NCBI GenBank assembly: GCA_963699055.1
Contig: CAVOTA010000001.1
Coordinates: 124,001-188,000, forward strand
Origin: Bog-756 sp963699055
Lineage (GTDB): Bacteria > Actinomycetota > Acidimicrobiia > Acidimicrobiales > RAAP-2
Length of the DNA: 64,000 bases
Reading direction: 5' to 3'
A model generated the notes under the pieces. The model was given only the letters and a program-made list of their open reading frames with translations, was not told where the DNA came from and made no database searches. Shown here in pieces: positions 18,302 to 26,434 of this stretch. A program made the translations under genes and the position numbers. Within the stretch, counting starts at the first letter, position 1; every line of letters starts with the position of its first letter.

Positions 18302-18362
18302 TCCCGGTCACCGTCGGCCCGGGTGCCGGCCCGGGACGACACCCACGGGTCGGCCGCGACGG

Positions 18363-19139
18363 TCAGGCGGCGATCGCCGCCGACAGGAGGTGGAGCCCGT
18401 CGAGTCCGGGCAGGCGGTCCACCCGGCGGTCGATCCGGTCGGCCACCGACCGTCCCTCGGCGCCGCCGAACAGGTAGGCCCGCAGGAAGTCCACCTCACC
18501 CCCCGGCACGACACCGGTGCCGACCGGCGACCAGAACCGGCGAAGGGCCCAGCGGGTGAGCCGTTGGGCACCTCGGCTGGCGGCCAGACGCCCCGAGGCC
18601 TGCGTGGCGTAGAAGTCGATGTGCCTGCCCTCCTGCCGCATGATCCGGCGCAGGAGCACCGACAGGGTCGGGTGGTCGGCCAGCACGGCCAGTCGGGCAT
18701 AGGCGGCCTGTGTCGTCCACTCGTTGACCGCGCCCCAGGTCATGTGCACCGCCGTCAGGTGGGGCGTCAGCGCCGAGGCCAGCTGGAACCCGACCGGCCG
18801 CCACCGTTCCGTGCGCCCCAGCCGCAGCCGCAGCGCCTGGACCCGGGTCGGTCCGGCCGGTTCGTGGTGGGCGGCCAGCACCCGGCCGATGGCTTCGCCG
18901 TGCCAGTACTCCTCGTAGTTCCACAGGGTGAGGAACGTGGTGATCTCCGGATCGCGGTGGGCGCGGGTGACCAGGACGTCGCGGAGGTAGCACACCGTGT
19001 GGTGCTCGACGTCGTGCATGTACCGCAGGCACCGCAGCGCGTCCGGAGCGAGCGGGTGGGTGCGGAAGGCGTCGAAGTCGAGGTCGTCGGTCTCGAGCCG
19101 ACCGGAGCGGCCGGCGGAGGTGGCGGTGTCGTGGGCCAT
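18363..19139 (-). CDS. Ferritin-like (di-iron type) protein of unknown substrate
   Basis: This 258-residue helical protein shows two carboxylate/His pairs typical of di-iron four-helix bundles: NYEEYWHGEAIG around residue 90 and MRQEGRHIDFYAT around residue 170, plus MHDVEHHTVCYLRD near 45. These ExxH pairs resemble ferritin-like oxidases and acyl-ACP desaturase relatives rather than iron-storage ferritins (the chain is longer and monomer-like). No signal peptide or membrane span is visible. It is divergent from a GNAT gene about 60 bases away. Confidence 0.6.
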   Translation of the reverse strand: MAHDTATSAGRSGRLETDDLDFDAFRTHPLAPDALRCLRYMHDVEHHTVCYLRDVLVTRAHRDPEITTFLTLWNYEEYWHGEAIGRVLAAHHEPAGPTRVQALRLRLGRTERWRPVGFQLASALTPHLTAVHMTWGAVNEWTTQAAYARLAVLADHPTLSVLLRRIMRQEGRHIDFYATQASGRLAASRGAQRLTRWALRRFWSPVGTGVVPGGEVDFLRAYLFGGAEGRSVADRIDRRVDRLPGLDGLHLLSAAIAA

Positions 19140-19189
19140 GTCGGGTATTCGGTGCGCCCGACGTCCGGGATGTCGACGCGTCCACCTGG

Positions 19190-19195
19190 GATACT
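19190..19195 (+). promoter_or_regulatory. -10 element of a probable leaderless transcript
   Basis: GATACT ends six bases before the GTG at 19202. No ribosome site precedes that codon, so the mRNA probably starts at or near it. Confidence 0.4.
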
Positions 19196-19201
19196 GCGGC
19201 G

Positions 19202-19663
19202 GTGGAGACGGTGACCGTCCGGGGTGCCCGGGCCGAGGACATCCCCCGACTGGTCGAGTTGTTGGACCACGGTGCACTCGTCGAGGGCAAGGAGGACGCG
19301 TCCGCTGTCGGCGCGTACGCCGCCGCCCTGGCCGAGATCGACGCCACGCCAGGATGCCGTGTGCTGGTGGCCGAGCTCGACGGCACCGTCGTCGGGGTGT
19401 GCCAACTGATCGTGTTCCGGCACCTCCAGCACCGGGGCGGGCGCTGCGCCGAGATCGAGTCGATGCACGTCCACCCCGACCACCGGGGCACCGGCATCGG
19501 CGCCCGGCTGCTGGCCGCCGCCGTGGCCTCGGCGCGGGCATCCGGCTGCTACCGGGTCCAGCTCACCTCCGACCGGCTCCGGTCCGACGCCCACCGCTTC
19601 TACGGACGGGAGGGGTTCGAGCCGAGCCATGTCGGCTTCAAGCAGGTGCTCGGGCCCGACTGA
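19202..19663 (+). CDS. GNAT-family N-acetyltransferase
   Basis: This 153-residue single-domain GNAT enzyme has beta-strands and motif A in order: VLVAELDGTVVGVCQLIVF, then the acetyl-CoA loop MHVHPDHRGTGIGARLL near residues 87-103 (R-G-x-G-I-G), and AHRFYGREGFEP at the end. The acceptor is unknown. The GTG start has no Shine-Dalgarno sequence, and a -10 hexamer lies just upstream. It precedes cysK by about 210 bases, too far to assume an operon. Confidence 0.88.
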   Translation: METVTVRGARAEDIPRLVELLDHGALVEGKEDASAVGAYAAALAEIDATPGCRVLVAELDGTVVGVCQLIVFRHLQHRGGRCAEIESMHVHPDHRGTGIGARLLAAAVASARASGCYRVQLTSDRLRSDAHRFYGREGFEPSHVGFKQVLGPD

Positions 19664-19872
19664 CCCGCCCGGGCCGGGCCAGCCGCCGGCCGACGTACCC
19701 CGGCCGCCCGTTCCCCGGCGTCGGTGGTGCGGGGTGGCAGAGGCCCTGGTGGCGCCGGTGGCGGCGACGTGCACGCGTCCCGGGTTTTCCGGAGGCCCTG
19801 AAAGCCGATACGTTGGGTCAGGAATCTCGAGTCGACCTGGCAGCAGCCCGGCGGCAGACCAAGGAGGCCGGC

Positions 19873-20805
19873 ATGCGGATCGCGGACGACATCACCCAGC
19901 TCATCGGCGGGACGCCACTGGTGCGTCTGCGCCACGTCGGCGACGGCGCCGGTGCGACGATCGCCGCCAAGCTGGAGTTCTTCAATCCGGCGGGCAGCGT
20001 CAAGGACCGGATCGCCGTGTCGATGATCGACGCCGCCGAAGCGGCCGGACTGCTCCGTCCCGGCACCACGGTGGTGGAGCCGACCAGCGGTAACACGGGC
20101 ATCGCCCTGGCCATGGTGTGCGCCGCCCGCGGCTACAGGTGCATCTTCACCATGCCCGAGACCATGTCCAAGGAACGGCGCATGCTGCTGCGCGGCTACG
20201 GCGCCGAGCTCGTCCTCACGCCCGGGCCCGACGGGATGGGCGGCGCCATCGCCAAGGCCGAGGAGATCGCCAAGGGTGAGGGCGACTTCTACGTACCCCA
20301 GCAGTTCGAGAACCCGGCCAACCCGGACGTCCACGTCCGCACCACGGCCGAGGAGATCTGGGCCGACACCGACGGCGGGGTCGACATCCTCGTCGCCGGC
20401 GTGGGCACCGGCGGCACCATCACCGGTGTGGGCCACGTCCTGAAGGAGCGCAAGCCCGGTGTCCAGGTGGTGGCCGTCGAGCCGGCGGCGTCGCCGGTGC
20501 TGTCGGGCGGGGCCAAGGGTCCGCACCCCATCCAGGGGATCGGCGCCGGCTTCGTCCCGGCCGTCCTCGACACCCACGTCTACGACGAGGTGGTGACCGT
20601 CGAGAACCAGGACGCCTTCGACACCGCCCACCGGTTGGCCCACGAGGAGGGCCTCCTGGTGGGGATCTCGTCGGGCGCCGCCACCTGGGCCGCCGTGCAG
20701 GTCGCCGCCCGTCCCGAGAACGCCGGGAAGCTCGTCGTCGTGATCATCCCGTCCTTCGGCGAGCGCTACCTGAGCACGGCCCTGTTCGAGGGGCTCGGCG
20801 ACTGA
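19873..20805 (+). CDS. cysK: Cysteine synthase A (O-acetylserine sulfhydrylase)
   Basis: This 310-residue PLP enzyme converts O-acetylserine and sulfide to cysteine. It shows the PLP lysine in FNPAGSVKDRIA (about residue 44), the substrate loop EPTSGNTGIAL, the phosphate-binding glycine loop GVGTGGTITGVG, and the C-terminal ISSGAATWAA. The length is normal for CysK. The ATG at 19873 is preceded five bases upstream by AAGGAGG (19861-19867), one of the strongest ribosome sites in the window. cysE starts two bases after the stop, so the two genes of the last steps of cysteine synthesis form an operon. Confidence 0.96.
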   Translation: MRIADDITQLIGGTPLVRLRHVGDGAGATIAAKLEFFNPAGSVKDRIAVSMIDAAEAAGLLRPGTTVVEPTSGNTGIALAMVCAARGYRCIFTMPETMSKERRMLLRGYGAELVLTPGPDGMGGAIAKAEEIAKGEGDFYVPQQFENPANPDVHVRTTAEEIWADTDGGVDILVAGVGTGGTITGVGHVLKERKPGVQVVAVEPAASPVLSGGAKGPHPIQGIGAGFVPAVLDTHVYDEVVTVENQDAFDTAHRLAHEEGLLVGISSGAATWAAVQVAARPENAGKLVVVIIPSFGERYLSTALFEGLGD

Positions 20806-20807
20806 CG

Positions 20808-21509
20808 GTGCTGGAGTCGCTCCGGCGGGACGTCGCCACCGTCCGCGAGCGCGACCCGGCGGCGCGCACGGCCGTCGAGGTGGCGCTCAGCTACCCGGGA
20901 CTGCACGCCCTGTGGGGCCACCGCGTCGCCAACCGCCTGTGGCACGCCGGCCACCCGCTGGCCGCGCGCGTGGTCTCGAACGTGGTGCGCACGTGGACGG
21001 CGGTGGACATCCATCCCGCCGCGACCATCGGCCCGGGCCTGTTCATCGACCACGCCATCGGCGTCGTCATCGGCGAGACGACCGAGATCGGGGCCGACGT
21101 GACCCTGTACCAGGGGGTCACGCTCGGGGGCACCGCCCTCGAGGCGGGCAAGCGGCACCCGACGATCGGGGACCGGGTCACCGTCGGGGCGGGGGCCAAG
21201 ATCCTCGGCCCGGTGACGGTGGGCAGCGGCAGCCGCATCGGCGCCAACGCCGTCGTGGTGCGCGACGTGCCCCCCGACTCGGTGGTGGTCGGGGTACCCG
21301 GCCAGGTCATCGCCCGCAGCCGCCCGCGGAGCACCACCTCGGCGCTCGACGTCGAGGACGCGCTGCTGCCCGACCTGGTGGGGGTGACGCTCGGCGCACT
21401 CCAGCGACAGGTCGATGCGCTCGAGCAGGAGGTCGGCGGTCGGGTCCGCACGCCCGAGATCCGTCCCGCCGAGTCGGGCGTGTGGAAGGGCGAGGACTTC
21501 TCGATCTGA
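20808..21509 (+). CDS. cysE: Serine O-acetyltransferase
   Basis: This 233-residue enzyme acetylates serine with acetyl-CoA, supplying the substrate of the adjacent CysK. The N-terminal helical domain (SYPGLHALWGHRVANRLW) is followed by a left-handed beta-helix of hexapeptide repeats: IHPAATIGPGLFIDHAIGVV, IGETTEIGADVTLYQGVTLG with the active-site region, and IGDRVTVGAGAKILGPV. It is the short, EpsC-like type without the long N-terminal domain of the enterobacterial protein. An acidic C-terminal tail after residue 190 is longer than usual and ends in KGEDFSI; in CysE the last residues, often ending in Ile, dock into CysK, which fits here. Confidence 0.94.
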   Translation: MLESLRRDVATVRERDPAARTAVEVALSYPGLHALWGHRVANRLWHAGHPLAARVVSNVVRTWTAVDIHPAATIGPGLFIDHAIGVVIGETTEIGADVTLYQGVTLGGTALEAGKRHPTIGDRVTVGAGAKILGPVTVGSGSRIGANAVVVRDVPPDSVVVGVPGQVIARSRPRSTTSALDVEDALLPDLVGVTLGALQRQVDALEQEVGGRVRTPEIRPAESGVWKGEDFSI

Positions 21510-21524
21510 CCGACCGCCCGGCGT

Positions 21525-22406
21525 TCAGCTGGCCAGGGCGGCGGTGGTGCGCTCCAGGCAGTCCGGATCGACGGTCCCCGGCACGAGGATGAACTCGTCG
21601 CACCCGGCGGCCTCGGCCGCCGCCAGGGTGTCGAGGAGGCGGGCGGGGGAGCTCAGCCCGACCAGTCGGGACAGCGAGTCGGCCGCCCGGTCGCCGAACA
21701 CGGCCAGGTACGCCCGGGCGAACCGTTTGAGCTCGGCATCGGCATCGGGCCCTCCGAGCAGGTAGAAGGTGCCGCTCACCAGCCACGGTCGCCCGGACCG
21801 CCCCTCGGCCTCCCAGGCGTCGAGGGCCAGACGGTTGCACCGGGTGATCTCCTCGGGGTCGGCACCGATGGAGAACCCGGTGACCCCGTCGGCCCACCGG
21901 GCGGCACGGGCCATCGAACGCGGCCCCATCGCCGCCGCCCACAGCGGCGGACCGCCGTCGGTGTGGGTGGGTGGGCCCACCGGCCGGCCGCCGTCGATGG
22001 CGGGCCCGCCGGCCCACAGCCGTCGCAGCTCGGCCACGTCGTCGTCGAGGCGCTGGTGGCGGTCCCCGAAGGGGACCCCGAGCGACCGGTAGTCCTCCTC
22101 CCGTCCGCCGACCCCCGCACCGACCACCAGGCGACCGGCGGCCAGCACGTCGAGGGTGGCGAGCTGCTTGGCCAGCAGGGCCGGTCGGTGGAGCGGCAGC
22201 ACGGCGATGTTGGTGACGACCCGCACCCGCTCGGTCAGCGCGGCGGCGGCCGAGGTGGACACCAGCAGCTCGGGGTTGTGGAAGGTGATCCGCTCGCCGG
22301 CCGAGATGCTCGAGTACGGGCCCTCGTCGACGCCCCGGCACCACTCGGTGAAGGTGGTGCGGGTGAAGCCGGTGGCCATGGTCGGGAGGGCGATGCCGAT
22401 GTCCAT
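21525..22406 (-). CDS. LLM-class (luciferase-like, probably F420-dependent) oxidoreductase
   Basis: This 293-residue TIM-barrel protein of the luciferase-like monooxygenase superfamily has MDIGIALPTMATGF at the start, VRVVTNIAVLPLHRPALLAKQLATLDVLAAGRL, then GAGVGGREEDYRSLGVPFGDR near residue 100, and PPLWAAAMGPRSMARAARWADG. In actinobacteria this subgroup usually uses coenzyme F420 rather than FMN; this is inferred, as no residue here proves it. It is convergent with cysE, with a 15-base gap. Confidence 0.85.
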   Translation of the reverse strand: MDIGIALPTMATGFTRTTFTEWCRGVDEGPYSSISAGERITFHNPELLVSTSAAAALTERVRVVTNIAVLPLHRPALLAKQLATLDVLAAGRLVVGAGVGGREEDYRSLGVPFGDRHQRLDDDVAELRRLWAGGPAIDGGRPVGPPTHTDGGPPLWAAAMGPRSMARAARWADGVTGFSIGADPEEITRCNRLALDAWEAEGRSGRPWLVSGTFYLLGGPDADAELKRFARAYLAVFGDRAADSLSRLVGLSSPARLLDTLAAAEAAGCDEFILVPGTVDPDCLERTTAALAS

Positions 22407-22459
22407 GGCCGGGGACCCTACTCAACGGGCGCCGGCCCGCCGGCCCCCGGCCGGTCGGT

Positions 22460-23515
22460 TCAGCGCAGGTGGACGGCGGCCCGGCCCGTGTAGGCCGGCA
22501 GGTCGAGGTACGTGCGGATGCCCGGCCCGGCGGCCACCACCGACGGGATGGCACTGACGCAGTGCGTCGCCGTAGCCACGACACCGGGGTTCCGGGCCAG
22601 CCCGGCGGCGATCGAGTCGGGGTGCCAGCCGTGGAAGGTCAGGTGGGCCGACGGGTCACCGGTGACCTCGACCTCGAAGCGCTCGCCCTCGGGACCGAAC
22701 GTCCACGCCGGGTCGAGGTGCTCCTGGCCCATGAACCAGTTCGTGGCCACGGTGATCACCGGTTCGCCCCGCACGGAGGCCACCCATCGGAACTTCTGGG
22801 CGGCGATGCGGCCGGGGCCGATGGGGCCGATGGGGGAGTCGATCGGCGCCGTGGCCACCGCCACCTCGTGGGAGATCGACACCTCGGGGTCCAGCGCGAA
22901 CCCGAGGGCGTGGCCGACCATGGCGATCGACTGCTGGAAGCCGTCGCCGAGGATGGCCGGCATCATCGAGGCCCTCGCCTCCTCGGGCGTCTTGCCGAAG
23001 AGCATGATGTCGCCGACGACGGCCGGCGCGTCGTAGGTGCGGATGTCGGAGAACTCCTCCGCCCGAACGTGGGTGATCGACTGGGCGAGGGCGGACACCA
23101 CGAGGGGGAACCGTTCGGTGATCCCGCCGGGGTGGATGCCGGTGCCGTGGACCGAGGTGCCCCCCGTCGCGCACGCCGCCTCGATGGCCGACTCGTCGCG
23201 GCCACCGGGGAAGAACCAATTGAGCGGCGTGACCACGTTGGCCCCGGACGCCAGGATCCGGGCGACGAGCCCGGGGTCGGCCATGATCGGCGAGTACAGG
23301 ACGCAGTCGGCGCCCAGCGCCAGCAGGGCGTCGACGTCGTCGGTGGCGGCCACCCCGAGGGGGCCGAGGCCGCACAGCTCGCCCACGTCGACCCCGACCT
23401 TGTCCGGACTGTGGACCCAGCACCCGACGAGCTCGAGTTCGGGGTGGGCCACGATGCCCGCCACGGCGGCCCGGCCCACCCCTCCGGTCGCCCACTGGAT
23501 CACCTTGATGGTCAT
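22460..23515 (-). CDS. NAD(P)-dependent dihydrodipicolinate-reductase-like protein
   Basis: This 351-residue protein has an N-terminal Rossmann fold (VIQWATGGVGRAAVAGIV, then HPELELVGCWVHSPDKVG) and a DapB-like arrangement, with GTGIHPGGITERFPLVV in place of the DapB catalytic region. This subfamily is common in mycobacteria and other actinobacteria and is annotated 'dihydrodipicolinate reductase', but it is longer than true DapB, is not in a lysine operon here, and probably acts on another substrate. It follows the LLM gene's upstream side in the same direction, with a gap of about 53 bases, so the two could be co-transcribed. Confidence 0.75.
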   Translation of the reverse strand: MTIKVIQWATGGVGRAAVAGIVAHPELELVGCWVHSPDKVGVDVGELCGLGPLGVAATDDVDALLALGADCVLYSPIMADPGLVARILASGANVVTPLNWFFPGGRDESAIEAACATGGTSVHGTGIHPGGITERFPLVVSALAQSITHVRAEEFSDIRTYDAPAVVGDIMLFGKTPEEARASMMPAILGDGFQQSIAMVGHALGFALDPEVSISHEVAVATAPIDSPIGPIGPGRIAAQKFRWVASVRGEPVITVATNWFMGQEHLDPAWTFGPEGERFEVEVTGDPSAHLTFHGWHPDSIAAGLARNPGVVATATHCVSAIPSVVAAGPGIRTYLDLPAYTGRAAVHLR

Positions 23516-23539
23516 GGATTCGCCTCCCCGACGGTGCCT

Positions 23540-23558
23540 CCGGTGCCCCCGGCACCGG
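23540..23558. repeat. Perfect 8-bp hairpin between divergent genes
   Basis: CCGGTGCC-CCC-GGCACCGG is a perfect stem of eight with a three-base loop, 25 bases upstream of the DapB-like start (minus strand). It could be a leader hairpin or a binding site. There is no T-run to make it a classic terminator. Confidence 0.4.
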
Positions 23559-23637
23559 CCCCGAGCGTAGGGCGGCGTCCGGTCGGACGATGTGATCTGT
23601 ATCGTCCCTGGTCAGGACGTTGGACGTGCCCTCGCCC

Positions 23638-23666
23638 TCGTCAGGACGAGCCTGGACGGGTATAGT
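23638..23666 (+). promoter_or_regulatory. Promoter for the secreted fibronectin/repeat protein
   Basis: TCGTCA (23638-23643), a spacer of exactly 17 bases, and TATAGT (23661-23666) match -35/-10 consensus well. The leader to the ATG at 23795 is about 120 bases. Confidence 0.5.
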
Positions 23667-23794
23667 GAGCGGGTCAACAGTCCACAGGTCGGACGGGGCG
23701 GGGCGGGGGGTTCCCGGCCGTCCGGTGCGTACGTGTGGACGGGGTGCAACCGCAGTCGCAGGCGGGGCGCCTCCAGGTTCGAAGGGGCTCCGCG

Positions 23795-25420
23795 ATGAAC
23801 AGCTGGTTGCAGTCCATGAAGCAGTGGACCCAGTGGCTCATGGGCGAGGCACCCCTTCCCGACGGGCGCTCGAAGGCCATGCTGGCCGGAACCGTCGCCT
23901 CCGTCGCCGCCATCGCCGTCGGCGTCCCCGCGGCCATTCCCTCGACCCCGGCGGCCAATGCGGCCGTCAAGCCGCAGTCGTCGGCGTCGTCGGACGCCGC
24001 CTCGTCCCAGTACACCGTGCCGTCGTCGACGGTCGCCCCGTCATCGGTGATCGCCGCGGGGAGTACGACCTCCACGACCTCGTCGGCCTACTACGTCGAG
24101 CCCGACCCGTTCGTGAAGGCGAAGAAGGTCCGTCGCCACGACCGCCACCACGGTGACAAGACCACGGCCACGGGGACACCGGGGACCCACACCTCGTCGA
24201 CGGCGCCACTGGCTGCGCCGCTGGTCGCCGCGCCCGTGGAGGCGCCCGCCACCGCCACGGCCACGACCACGGTCCCGGCGGCCGGTCAGGACGTCGCACC
24301 CACCCCGACCCCGCTCGTGCCGGTCGACCCGATCCCGACGTTGGTGGCCCCGGCCACGCCGCCGGCGGCCCCGTTGGCCACCGGCGCCCAGTCCTTCGTG
24401 GGCTCCGCCGTGGTGACCTGGAAGGCCCCGGCCGGCTCCACCGCCACCGGCTACGACGTCTACCTGGGGCTGGCCCCCGGGATGGAGTACCCGATCCCGG
24501 TCAACGGGACCGACCCCGTCGTGGGGAACTCGTACCTCGTGACCGGGCTGACCCCCGGGCGCACCTACTACTTCACCGTGCGGGGCCGGACCGGTGCCAC
24601 GTCGTCGGCGCCGTCGAACGAGGTCACGGCATTCCCCTTCAACGGCTACACGCCGGTCGGCCACCTGGTCGGTCCGGTCATCTCGATGGCGTCGACCGCC
24701 GACGGGACCGGCTACTGGCTGGCGTCGGCGAACGGTGCCGTGTCTCCCCACGGTTCGGCCACCGACCTCGGTTCGCCGACGGCACTCACCCTGGCCGCCC
24801 CGATCCAGAAGATCGTCGCCGACCCGAAGGCCGACGGCTACTGGGAGGTCGCCGCCGACGGCGGGGTGTTCGCCTACGGCGCCGCGCCGTTCGAGGGCGC
24901 GGCCTCGAGTCTGGCCCTGAACTCGCAGATCGTGGACCTGGTCCCGACGGCCGACGGCCTGGGCTACTTCGAGGTGGCCGCCGACGGCGGGGTGTTCGCC
25001 TACGGCGACGCCACCTTCGCCGGCTCACTGGGTGCCACGCCCCAGGCCTCCCCCACGGTGGGCATGGCCCTGGACGGCGCCACCGGCGGCTACTGGCTGG
25101 TGGCGGCGGACGGCGACGTCTCCGCCTTCGACGCCCCGGCACTCGGACCGCAGGTGGGCGACGACTCCGTGGTACTGCCGCCCTCCCCGGTCGTGGGCCT
25201 GGCCGCCACGACCGACGGCAAGGGCATCTGGGAGGTCACCAACACCGGCGGCGTCTACGCCTACGGCGACGCCACGTTCCAGGGGCCGAACGCTCCCCTG
25301 GATCCGGCCGCCCCGGTCACGTCGGTGACGGCCGACCCGTCCGGATCGGGCGGGTACTGGCTGGTGTCGGCCGACGGCGGTGTCTACGCCTTCGGCAGCA
25401 CCTTCTACGGCGCCGGCTGA
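23795..25420 (+). CDS. Secreted protein with fibronectin-III-like domain and 'GYWLVAADGGVFAYGDA' repeats
   Basis: This 541-residue protein has a hydrophobic segment near residues 30-50 (AMLAGTVASVAAIAVGVPAA), probably a signal or anchor after a cytoplasmic N-terminus. A long Ser/Thr/Pro/Ala-rich linker follows (about 50-200), with a basic KAKKVRRHDRHHGDK patch, then a fibronectin type III-like domain (about 205-285; VTWKAPAGSTATGYDVYLG … TPGRTYYFTVRG). Five to six repeats end it: DGTGYWLASANGAV, DGYWEVAADGGVFAYGAAPF, GYFEVAADGGVFAYGDATF, GGYWLVAADGDVSAF, GIWEVTNTGGVYAYGDATF, GGYWLVSADGGVYAFGSTF. It shares this repeat with the frameshifted gene at 10.7-12.1 kb but has diverged more between units. 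The ATG follows GAAGGGG. Confidence 0.85.
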   Translation: MNSWLQSMKQWTQWLMGEAPLPDGRSKAMLAGTVASVAAIAVGVPAAIPSTPAANAAVKPQSSASSDAASSQYTVPSSTVAPSSVIAAGSTTSTTSSAYYVEPDPFVKAKKVRRHDRHHGDKTTATGTPGTHTSSTAPLAAPLVAAPVEAPATATATTTVPAAGQDVAPTPTPLVPVDPIPTLVAPATPPAAPLATGAQSFVGSAVVTWKAPAGSTATGYDVYLGLAPGMEYPIPVNGTDPVVGNSYLVTGLTPGRTYYFTVRGRTGATSSAPSNEVTAFPFNGYTPVGHLVGPVISMASTADGTGYWLASANGAVSPHGSATDLGSPTALTLAAPIQKIVADPKADGYWEVAADGGVFAYGAAPFEGAASSLALNSQIVDLVPTADGLGYFEVAADGGVFAYGDATFAGSLGATPQASPTVGMALDGATGGYWLVAADGDVSAFDAPALGPQVGDDSVVLPPSPVVGLAATTDGKGIWEVTNTGGVYAYGDATFQGPNAPLDPAAPVTSVTADPSGSGGYWLVSADGGVYAFGSTFYGAG

Positions 25421-25440
25421 GCGGCCCACCCACGACCCCG

Positions 25441-25468
25441 ACCTCCCGGGCCCGACCTCCCGGGCCCG
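25441..25468. repeat. Perfect 14-bp tandem duplication
   Basis: Two copies of ACCTCCCGGGCCCG lie head to tail, 20 bases after the repeat-protein stop. Each holds a CCCGGG palindrome, so the transcript could fold here and may act as a weak terminator. Confidence 0.55.
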
Positions 25469-25534
25469 ACTCCGACGGTGGTGCGGTCGCCCGCGTCCGG
25501 GGTGCCCGTTGGTAGCGTCGTCCCCGATGCGACG

Positions 25535-26386
25535 ATGACCGGCGGCACCACCCACGAGTTCTCCGATCCCGAAGGGCCGGGGCACTCGGACGCCACGCCG
25601 CTGCTCGCCACGGCCGAGCAGCGGGCCATGCTCATGGTCCGCAACTTCGCGGACCCGGCCCAGGAGTGGCGCCGTCTGGTGGCCGAACTGGTCGGCACCT
25701 TCTTCCTGGTCATGGTGGCGGCGGGCGGTCCCATGATGGACCACGCCTTTCCGGGGTCCGTCGGCCGGGCCGCGGCCGTGGTGGCGCCGGGCCTGATGGT
25801 GATGTCGATCATCCTGGCCATGGGCCGGGTGTCGGGCGCCCACCTGAACCCCGCCGTCAGCATCGCCTTCTGGCTGCGCCGCGACTTCCCGGGTCGTCGG
25901 GTGCCGGCGTACGTGGTGGTGCAGGTCGCCGGTGCGCTGCTGGCCGCCTGGTTCCTCCAGGGGGTGATCCACGTGTCCGCCGTGCACGGATCGAACTACC
26001 CGGCACCGTCGTCCACGGCGTTCGACGCCTTCCTCATGGAGGCGGTGCTCACGCTCGGACTGGTCAGCGTCATCCTCGGGACAGCCTCGGGGGCCCAGCA
26101 GGTGGGCCTGTTCGGGGCGATCGGGGTGGGCAGCTACATCGCCCTCGCCGGGCTGTGGGCGAGCCCCCTGTCGGGCGCGTCGATGAACCCGGCGCGCACC
26201 CTCGGGCCGGACATCGTCGGCGCCGACCTCACCAGCTGGTGGGTGTACGTCGCCGGCCCCCTGCTCGGTGCCGTGCTGGCGGTGGGGCTGGCCTGGTTGC
26301 TCCGCGGCCCGGGGGGCGGCACGTCGGGGTCACTGGCGGCCCAGGGGGGCATCCACCCGATGATCAACCGGCCGGGCAAGGCGTGA
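25535..26386 (+). CDS. Aquaporin / MIP-family channel
   Basis: This 283-residue membrane protein has six helices and both NPA boxes: SGAHLNPAVSIAFW in the first half and SGASMNPARTLGPDIV in the second. In the family these NPA half-helices line a pore for water, glycerol or other small neutral solutes. The selectivity class cannot be fixed from the motifs alone. A 40-residue hydrophilic N-terminal extension precedes helix 1; internal starts (25535 ATG chosen; GTG 25478 also in frame) could shorten or lengthen it. The next gene is a K+ channel in the same direction. Confidence 0.9.
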   Translation: MTGGTTHEFSDPEGPGHSDATPLLATAEQRAMLMVRNFADPAQEWRRLVAELVGTFFLVMVAAGGPMMDHAFPGSVGRAAAVVAPGLMVMSIILAMGRVSGAHLNPAVSIAFWLRRDFPGRRVPAYVVVQVAGALLAAWFLQGVIHVSAVHGSNYPAPSSTAFDAFLMEAVLTLGLVSVILGTASGAQQVGLFGAIGVGSYIALAGLWASPLSGASMNPARTLGPDIVGADLTSWWVYVAGPLLGAVLAVGLAWLLRGPGGGTSGSLAAQGGIHPMINRPGKA

Positions 26387-26434
26387 GCCCTCCCGCGGCC
26401 TCCGTGTGAGGACCGGTACGGGGACGACCGGCGG

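Noticed and set aside
25441..25468. Start of a CRISPR-like or longer tandem array
   Set aside because: Only two units of 14 bp without spacers; it is a simple duplication.
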